This document shows, piece by piece, positions 1-5,937 of a stretch of DNA of 37,554 bases (position 1 is its first letter; the number at the start of each line of letters is the position of its first letter). Below the pieces are notes generated by a model, which saw only the letters and a list, made by a program, of their open reading frames with translations, was not told the origin of the DNA and did not search any database. Source of the DNA: Sphingomonadales bacterium (lineage in GTDB: Bacteria; Pseudomonadota; Alphaproteobacteria; Sphingomonadales; Sphingomonadaceae); assembly GCA_028869175.1 (NCBI GenBank), contig JAGWTB010000016.1, positions 1-37,554 of the forward strand, given 5' to 3'. The translations under genes were made by a program, and so were the position numbers.

Positions 1-82
1 GGATGTCGATGAACACCCGGTAGCGCCCTTCCGAATGCAGCCGGTCAATCGCCGCGTCGAAAATCTTGTCGTAGAGGAACAT
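1..82 (-). CDS. hemA: 5-aminolevulinate synthase, N-terminal end only
   Basis: Only the first 27 codons are in the window; the gene runs off the left edge. The translation contains FDAAIDRLHSEGRYRVFIDI, which matches the conserved start of alphaproteobacterial ALA synthases, the PLP enzymes that condense glycine and succinyl-CoA to make 5-aminolevulinate for haem. An AGGAG ribosome site overlaps the stop codon of the preceding small gene, about 10 nt before the ATG, so translation is probably coupled. It is last in view of a run of cytochrome and cytochrome-maturation genes on the same strand, which fits a need for haem. The identification rests on a short peptide, and related alpha-oxoamine synthases share parts of the fold, though the N-terminal motif is fairly specific. 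Confidence 0.75.
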   Translation of the reverse strand, partial: MFLYDKIFDAAIDRLHSEGRYRVFIDI

Positions 83-95
83 GGCAATGGTGCTC

Positions 96-302
96 CTATT
101 GTCCGGTCGGGGCCTGGGCCGATGGCGGGGTGGCCGCAACCGGGTTGCCGGGCAGGTCGGGACTGCCCTGCCAGCCATATCCGGCGAGGCCGACCAGCAG
201 CGCCGCCCCCGCAATCTCCAGTGCCTGCCGCGAGCAGCGACCGCTGAAATAGAGGCCGGCAAAGGCCAATGCGGCAAAGCCGATCGCAAACATCCAGCCC
301 AT
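96..302 (-). CDS. Short CcmI-like membrane protein lacking the TPR domain
   Basis: This 68-residue protein starts with an ATG that shares one base with the ccmH stop (TGATG). It has two hydrophobic segments (about residues 3-20 and 28-45) and a Pro/Ala-rich tail. The order ccmF-ccmG-ccmH-this gene is where ccmI (cycH) normally lies, and the sequence resembles the two-helix N-terminal part of sphingomonad CcmI proteins. A normal CcmI continues into a long periplasmic TPR domain; here a TAG stop ends it and hemA begins 13 nt later. I see no TPR remnant in that gap. It may be a truncated but still translated CcmI-1 module, with the full CcmI role taken by the gene at 11939. The homology is by eye only. 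Confidence 0.55.
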   Translation of the reverse strand: MGWMFAIGFAALAFAGLYFSGRCSRQALEIAGAALLVGLAGYGWQGSPDLPGNPVAATPPSAQAPTGQ

Positions 303-697
303 CAAGCCTTCCTGCCTTTCAACCGCCGAGCCACCAGCCAGCCGCCACCTGTCAGCGCCAGCAGTGGCAGCAGCCAGAGCGGCATCGTCTCGCTCTTGAC
401 CTCGGGCTTGAACGTTACCCAGTCACCATATTTGCTGACAAGCCAGGTGCGAACCTGCTCCGGGCTTTCACCGGCGGCGATGCGTTCACGGATCATGCGG
501 CGCATGTCGCCAGCCAGATCGGCATTGCTGCCCGAGATCGGCTGCCCCTGGCAGACCACGCAGCGGATCGAATCCATCAGCGCCACCGCCTGCGCTTCCT
601 TGGCGGGATCGGCGAGCGAGACTTCGGCATAGTCCTGCGCCTGCGCGGTGACCGGCACGGCGATCAGCAACAGCAGCGCGGCGGACAGCGCCTTCAT
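302..697 (-). CDS. ccmH: Cytochrome c maturation protein CcmH (CycL type)
   Basis: The 131-residue protein has a signal peptide (residues 1-20), the redox motif CVVCQG with Cys46 and Cys49, and a C-terminal transmembrane helix (about 106-122). CcmH is a periplasmic-facing thiol protein that acts on the reduced apocytochrome CxxCH cysteines with CcmG and presents the apoprotein to the CcmF haem lyase. The length is usual for the short, non-fused alphaproteobacterial CcmH. The start codon overlaps the ccmG stop (ATGA, 4 nt), and its stop shares a base with the next start, so ccmG, ccmH and the short ccmI-like gene are translationally coupled. Confidence 0.93.
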   Translation of the reverse strand: MKALSAALLLLIAVPVTAQAQDYAEVSLADPAKEAQAVALMDSIRCVVCQGQPISGSNADLAGDMRRMIRERIAAGESPEQVRTWLVSKYGDWVTFKPEVKSETMPLWLLPLLALTGGGWLVARRLKGRKA

Positions 698-1224
698 GGC
701 TTCACTCCCAGCATGGCCAGCAGCTTGGGCATGTCTTCCTCGGTCACCACGCCGATGTGCTGGTAGAGGATCTTGCCGGTGCCATCGACGACGAAGGTTT
801 CCGGCACCCCGGCCGATCCGAACGCCATCTGCGCCTTGCCGCCTTCGTCCAGCCCGATGCGGGTATAGGGATTGCCATTGGCAGCGAGGAACTTTTCGAG
901 CTCGGCGCTCGAATCGTGGATGGCGATACCGTCGATCTCCGCACCTTTGGCCCGCAACCGCAGCAGCATAGGGATTTCCTGCACGCAGGGTACGCACCAG
1001 CTGGCGAACACGTTGAGCAGCCGCGGCTTGCCATCGCTGAAATCGGCGGTGGCGGCACCGGGCTGGCCCGGCATGGCCGGACCGGCGACGAATTCGGGCA
1101 GCGGCTTGCCGACCATCTGCGAGGCGATGACGTGATCGTCCGGTCGCATCAGCCCGGCGAAGAATGCCAGGAACAGCAAGGCAATCAGCGCGAAGGGCAG
1201 CCACAGGATCAGCTTGCGGGTCAT
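694..1224 (-). CDS. ccmG: Thiol:disulfide interchange protein CcmG/DsbE
   Basis: This is a 176-residue membrane-anchored thioredoxin-fold protein. An N-terminal helix (about residues 6-25) is followed by a thioredoxin domain with the active site WCVPC (Cys77 and Cys80) and the cis-proline region GVPETFVVD. CcmG keeps apocytochrome c cysteines, directly or through CcmH, reduced in the periplasm before haem attachment. The ATG at 1224 overlaps the ccmF stop by four bases, and the gene overlaps ccmH by four bases. The size and motifs are standard, and nothing is missing. Confidence 0.95.
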   Translation of the reverse strand: MTRKLILWLPFALIALLFLAFFAGLMRPDDHVIASQMVGKPLPEFVAGPAMPGQPGAATADFSDGKPRLLNVFASWCVPCVQEIPMLLRLRAKGAEIDGIAIHDSSAELEKFLAANGNPYTRIGLDEGGKAQMAFGSAGVPETFVVDGTGKILYQHIGVVTEEDMPKLLAMLGVKP

Positions 1225-3185
1225 GCCGCGCCCTCCGGTGCGGGATCGGCTTTCCGCCCGCCCGCTTTCTGCCAGGGCCAGCGATTGTTCCACACATCGC
1301 GCCGCACCCGCCCGAGCAGCGACAGCCCGCCGCCCGCCGCGATCAGCGCGCCGCCGATCCAGATCAGGGTAATGAACGGCTTCCACCACATGCGCAGCAG
1401 GAAATGGGTGCCGTCACTGTCTTCGCCAAGGGTCAGGTAGAGCTGGCCGTCGATGAAGGTATCGATCGCCGCTTCGTTGGTGGTCATCTGCGGATCGGAG
1501 AACTGGTGGAGTTGTGGCATCATCGGGAACGGCGCACCACCGTTCCGGCTGACCGACAGCACCGCTTCCAGCGCCTGGTAATTCGGCCCCGGTCGCTCGC
1601 GCACGCCCAGCAGCGTCACCGCGAAGGGGCCGACCTCGCGCGTGTCATTCGCGGCCATCGAGACCATGTTCTCGCGCGTGAAGGCAGCATCGCAGGCCAT
1701 GCCGGCAATGCTCACCGCGCAGCCCAGATGCGCCAGCACCATGCCATAGGTGAACAGCGGCGTGCGCTTCAGGTTGCGCTTCCACAGCGGCGCAAGGCTG
1801 GCCACCGCGACCAGCGCGGCCACCACCAGCCCGAGCAGCGGCAGGACGCCGATGCGCCCGCCGAATATCGCCAGCAGCAACAGCGCGGCAGCACCGGCGA
1901 ACAGCGCCGGGGCCATCCGCTCGACCACCAGCTTTGGCAGGTCGGCCCGCCAGCGCAGCAGCGGCCCGGCGGCGAGCAGGACCAGCAGGATCAGCGCCAG
2001 CGGCCCGGCAACGCTGTTGAAATAAGGCGCGCCGACCGAAATCTTCGCCCCTGTCGTCGCTTCGAGGATCAACGGGTAGAGCGTGCCGGCCATGACCACG
2101 ACCAGGATGACCGTCAGGATCAGGTTGTTGACCACCAGCGCGGCCTCGCGGCTGACCATGTCGAAGCGGTTGCCCTCGGTGACGGTGCCGATGCGCGCGG
2201 CGAACAGCGCCAGCGCTCCGCCGATGTAGATTGCCAGAAGCGCGAGGATGAAGATGCCGCGCCGGGGATCGACGGCAAAGCTGTGGACGCTGGTGAGAAT
2301 GCCCGAGCGCACCAGGAAAGTGCCGACCATCGACATCGAGAAGGCCAGCACCGCCAGCATCACTGTCCAGGCGCGCAGGCCGTCACGCGTTGCCAGCACG
2401 GTGACCGAATGGAGCAGCGCGGTAGCGGCGAGCCACGGCATCAGCGACGCGTTCTCCACCGGGTCCCAGAACCACCAGCCGCCCCAGCCCAGCGTGTAAT
2501 AGGCCCAGTAGGAGCCGGCGGTGATGCCCACCGTCAGGAATATCCACGCCCCCAGGATCCACGGCCGCATGGCCCCGGCGAAGTCGGAACCGACGTTACG
2601 GGTGACCAGCGCCCCAACCGCGAAGGAAAAGGCCGCCGACATGCCGACATAACCGGCGTAAAGCGTCGGCGGGTGGAAGGCGAGGCCGGGATCCTGCAGC
2701 AGCGGGTTGAGCCCTTGCGGTTCGACCATGTCGGTCAGCCGCGCGAAGGGGTTCGAGGAGAACAGCAGGAAGGCATAGAAGCCCAGCGCGATCGCGCCCT
2801 GGGCGGCGAGTGTCGCCAGCTTGGTATCGGCGCGCAGCTTGCTTTCAAACAGCGCGATGGTCGCGCCCGCGATCCCCAGGATCGTCACCCACAGCAGCAT
2901 CGAGCCTTCGTGGTTCCCCCAGCTTCCCGCCACCTTGTAAAGCATGGGCATGGCCGGGTTGCTGCTGGAAGCAACCAGCAGCACCGACATGTCCGACCGG
3001 GCGAACACGGCGATCAGGCAGGCCATGGCGATGCTGACCAGCGCGGCCTGGACCAGGGTTACCGGCACCATGGCGCTGCCCAGCGATTGCCGTCCGCGCC
3101 CCAGCGCCAGAGCGCCAAGCGCCAGCTGGAACAGCGCCATGGCTGCCGCCAGCCACAGTGCGGCAAGTCCGGCTTCGGCGATCAT
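1221..3185 (-). CDS. ccmF: Haem lyase CcmF
   Basis: The 654-residue polytopic membrane protein carries the tryptophan-rich WWD haem-handling motif (about residues 233-245, GWGGWWFWDPVEN) and conserved His residues in flanking loops, such as HPPTLY near 171. Its length is normal for CcmF, which ligates haem from holo-CcmE onto CxxCH motifs in the periplasm. It begins 34 nt after the stop of the beta-barrel gene on the same strand and overlaps ccmG. In many alphaproteobacteria ccmE precedes ccmF. Here the preceding genes are a beta-barrel and two giant cytochromes, so this ccm block was either rearranged next to them or is dedicated to them. ccmABCDE are not in the window. Confidence 0.95.
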   Translation of the reverse strand: MIAEAGLAALWLAAAMALFQLALGALALGRGRQSLGSAMVPVTLVQAALVSIAMACLIAVFARSDMSVLLVASSSNPAMPMLYKVAGSWGNHEGSMLLWVTILGIAGATIALFESKLRADTKLATLAAQGAIALGFYAFLLFSSNPFARLTDMVEPQGLNPLLQDPGLAFHPPTLYAGYVGMSAAFSFAVGALVTRNVGSDFAGAMRPWILGAWIFLTVGITAGSYWAYYTLGWGGWWFWDPVENASLMPWLAATALLHSVTVLATRDGLRAWTVMLAVLAFSMSMVGTFLVRSGILTSVHSFAVDPRRGIFILALLAIYIGGALALFAARIGTVTEGNRFDMVSREAALVVNNLILTVILVVVMAGTLYPLILEATTGAKISVGAPYFNSVAGPLALILLVLLAAGPLLRWRADLPKLVVERMAPALFAGAAALLLLAIFGGRIGVLPLLGLVVAALVAVASLAPLWKRNLKRTPLFTYGMVLAHLGCAVSIAGMACDAAFTRENMVSMAANDTREVGPFAVTLLGVRERPGPNYQALEAVLSVSRNGGAPFPMMPQLHQFSDPQMTTNEAAIDTFIDGQLYLTLGEDSDGTHFLLRMWWKPFITLIWIGGALIAAGGGLSLLGRVRRDVWNNRWPWQKAGGRKADPAPEGAA

Positions 3186-3219
3186 GCGACGCGGTTATCC
3201 TTTTGCATCATTCCGGTTT

Positions 3220-5910
3220 TCAGAAATCGAGCCGGTACCCGGCGGTAAGCACCCAGCCGCGTTCCTTCACCCGATCCCACGAGGTCCCGTTGTAGACGCT
3301 TTCGCTGGTGAAATTGCCACCGAATTCCACTTCGAATTCGGAATGCTTGAGCGGATAGTAGTTCATGCGCAGGGTCGGCTGGAACTGGCGGAAGGTGCCG
3401 GGCACCGGAGTCGCAGGCGTCAACTTGTTGTCACGGTAGCCATAGCGCAGGCGCGGGCTGAGCCGGAACTTGGAGGTGATCGGCACGCGCGCGTTGAAAT
3501 CCGCCGTATAGATGCGGGCATTGGCGGTGTTCGCATAGCGACCGGAGAGGATGTAGATGTCGTTGCTCCAGATCATCCCCGATCCGATGAGCTGCACCCC
3601 GTAATAGTATTCCTTGCCGGTTTCGGGCAGCCCGCCAACCGCGAAAGTGCCGGAACTGGCCGGGGTGCCCGGCGTGCCGCCGGTATCGGTGAGGTTGAAA
3701 TCGGCGCTGACCTGCAGCTTGCTGGTCAACGGGCGCGAATAGGTCACGGTGACCGACTTGGCGGTGAGCGTGCGGTCTTTCGCCAGTTGGTAGATCTGCG
3801 GGTCGGTAAAGAACGGACGCAGGCCGTCCAGCGTGAAGATCGGCAGGTTGTTGACCACGTCGCTCTGGCCGATCAGCGCATTGGTGGTGGTGAGCAGCGG
3901 CGACTGGCGATAGTCTGCGGTCAGCCCCAGGCTCGATCCGTCCGGCCAGTTGTAGTTGAGCGACAGCAGCCCGAGGTTGAGCCGCTTGAACTTCACGTCA
4001 TAGTCGATCATCGTATAGGCGTTGAAGCGCTTCTTGAGATAGCGCGCCTCGAAACCCACCGAGCGGCGATCGACGAAGCCACCCTTGGCGTGCTGGTCGA
4101 ACCAGTAGAAACTGGTCTGCAACGGACTGCGCTTGTTGCCAAGATCGACGCTCAGCCCATAGAATGGCCGTTCGGTGAGGACGCTCATCTGGTGCGACGA
4201 CAGCACAGGAAACCCCGCGACTGCGTTGAAGCGCAGCTTGGGATTGGCCTGGAAGCCTACCAGCGCACCGTCGAACCGGCCCAGCACGCCAGCGGAGTTG
4301 CGGGTCTGGCGACCGATACGCAGCGAGGAGTTGAGGTCGCTGTCCGAGTAATCGATGTAAAGCGCGGTAAGCGCCTTGATGCCGCCGCCGGGGCGCGAGC
4401 GGAAAATGCGCTGCTCATTACCGTTGTTGGTGGTGAGGATGGAGGCGCTGGTGCCGAAGTTCTTGGTATAGGAACCGGCAGCGCGCAGCTGCAACTGGCG
4501 GCGATCATTGCCGCCGGTGATTGTCACGTCGGCCGAGGTCAGCAGCTGGTTGACGTTGACCGAATTGTCGACCTCGTTGCCCAGCGTCGAATTGGTGGTC
4601 AGCGTGCTGGTGCGGCCCTGATCGCGGAAATAGAACTGCGAAAAGCTGCCGCGCGCCCCCCAGGTCCAGTCCCGGGCGGTGACGCTGCCGCCGCTGGCGG
4701 CGCGCAATTGCGTGGCGGACGGCGTGCCGGAAGAAGCGTTCAGCGCCGCGAGCCGCTCGCGCACCCGGTCCGCGCCTTCGCCGGAAGGATAGCGGCGCAG
4801 GTAGTCTTCATAGTCGGCGCGGGCATGGGCGGCCTGGCCCTTGCGCTCGCGCGTGAGCCCCAGCAATTCCACCGCGCGCGGCGTGTTCTCATTCTCGGGC
4901 CGGGCGGCAGCGTTGGTCAGGAGCTGGATGGCGCGATCAAGATTGGCATCGCGGATCGACTGTTCGGCATCGCCGATCAGCCGCGCGGTCTCGGCCTTGT
5001 CTGCATCGGTGGCGACCGTGCCGGTCGAGGCCGGGGGTGTAATCACTGGCGCGCCAGAACTGTCGCCCCGCGCGGCAAGGCCCTGCGTCCGTTCATCGGC
5101 AGTGGCCTTGGCCACCCAGGCCGTGGGGAATACCGCCAGCAACTGCTTGCGCGCCGCGTCGGCAGCCTCGTGCGTGGGGAAGAAGCCCGCGCGCCGCCGG
5201 TGCCACACCTGCGCGCCCTTCTCGAACTGGGTATCGTAGGTAACGAGATTGCCCAGCGCCTGCCTCTGCGCCGGGGTGGGTTCGGCCAGGGCGTTGGGGG
5301 AGGATTCGACGTTGACCACATAGAGCCCGGCCGGGGCCACGGCGGCAGCGGGCACCGGGGCCGGTGACGGGGTTTGGGCGCTCTCTTCGGTGGCGGGCAC
5401 GACCGGCGGCGGCGCGGGCATGACCGGGGCTGCCTCGGCACCTTCGACGGACGCGGCGCACTGGCTGGCGCCCGGCTCGCTGAGTTGGATCGTCAGCTGC
5501 GTCGGCTGGTTGCCGGCGTTGACCGCGAACTGCATGTCGTGCGTGAAGAACAGCGACAGCACCGGGCCGCCCGAGTTGTCACCTTCGTACTCGACCGAGC
5601 GCAATTCGGGAGCGCTCGAAGGCGTGCGCAGCGAATCGCGGATCTTGGTCACCGCGCCCGCATCGAGCGGCAGCACGCGCACGTGCAGTTCGCGGCCCGA
5701 GCGTTCGGGAAAGTGGCTGAGCAACTGCACGCGGATGTTGAAGTTGATCGTCAGCGTGGTGCAGCCGCCGACAGTGTCGGCCCTGAGGTCGGAAAGGGCG
5801 CGGTCGGCCACGGTCTGGCCAAAGGCGACCTCGGGCAGCGCCAAGCCGGTGCCCAGCGCGGCGGCGAGCGCCACGAGCGAGGTTCCGGCGCGGGTGTAGG
5901 TATTAGTCAA
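3220..5910 (-). CDS. Outer-membrane beta-barrel protein with SPOR-like and TPR regions
   Basis: The 896-residue precursor has a signal peptide (about residues 1-31). An N-terminal beta-rich region (about 45-146) is followed by a Pro/Ala linker, a SPOR-like domain (about 196-268), TPR-like helices (about 303-392) and a long C-terminal part (about 413-896). That last part has alternating hydrophobic strands rich in Tyr and Phe and ends in phenylalanine, as outer-membrane barrels do. It has no CxxCH motif. Translation starts at TTG, with an AGGGGA ribosome site five to six bases upstream. The gene follows the 41-haem cytochrome gene by 27 nt and precedes ccmF. I infer that it forms the pore of a porin-cytochrome conduit. 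I see no clear MtrB-like feature, and it could instead be an export pore or an envelope scaffold. Confidence 0.8.
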   Translation of the reverse strand: MTNTYTRAGTSLVALAAALGTGLALPEVAFGQTVADRALSDLRADTVGGCTTLTINFNIRVQLLSHFPERSGRELHVRVLPLDAGAVTKIRDSLRTPSSAPELRSVEYEGDNSGGPVLSLFFTHDMQFAVNAGNQPTQLTIQLSEPGASQCAASVEGAEAAPVMPAPPPVVPATEESAQTPSPAPVPAAAVAPAGLYVVNVESSPNALAEPTPAQRQALGNLVTYDTQFEKGAQVWHRRRAGFFPTHEAADAARKQLLAVFPTAWVAKATADERTQGLAARGDSSGAPVITPPASTGTVATDADKAETARLIGDAEQSIRDANLDRAIQLLTNAAARPENENTPRAVELLGLTRERKGQAAHARADYEDYLRRYPSGEGADRVRERLAALNASSGTPSATQLRAASGGSVTARDWTWGARGSFSQFYFRDQGRTSTLTTNSTLGNEVDNSVNVNQLLTSADVTITGGNDRRQLQLRAAGSYTKNFGTSASILTTNNGNEQRIFRSRPGGGIKALTALYIDYSDSDLNSSLRIGRQTRNSAGVLGRFDGALVGFQANPKLRFNAVAGFPVLSSHQMSVLTERPFYGLSVDLGNKRSPLQTSFYWFDQHAKGGFVDRRSVGFEARYLKKRFNAYTMIDYDVKFKRLNLGLLSLNYNWPDGSSLGLTADYRQSPLLTTTNALIGQSDVVNNLPIFTLDGLRPFFTDPQIYQLAKDRTLTAKSVTVTYSRPLTSKLQVSADFNLTDTGGTPGTPASSGTFAVGGLPETGKEYYYGVQLIGSGMIWSNDIYILSGRYANTANARIYTADFNARVPITSKFRLSPRLRYGYRDNKLTPATPVPGTFRQFQPTLRMNYYPLKHSEFEVEFGGNFTSESVYNGTSWDRVKERGWVLTAGYRLDF

Positions 5911-5937
5911 ACTCGTTCCCCTGGGCCAAGCGCAGTC

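Noticed and set aside
302..1297. Single 331-residue protein spanning ccmG and ccmH
   Set aside because: The upstream part is ccmG in the wrong frame; ccmH has its own start at 697 with a signal peptide.
1164..3248. 694-residue plus-strand frame opposite ccmF
   Set aside because: Low-complexity Gln/Arg/His-rich shadow of ccmF, which has full family motifs on the minus strand.
2944..5367. 807-residue plus-strand frame opposite the barrel gene
   Set aside because: Antisense shadow; no signal, no domain, and it crosses the ccmF/barrel gene junction.
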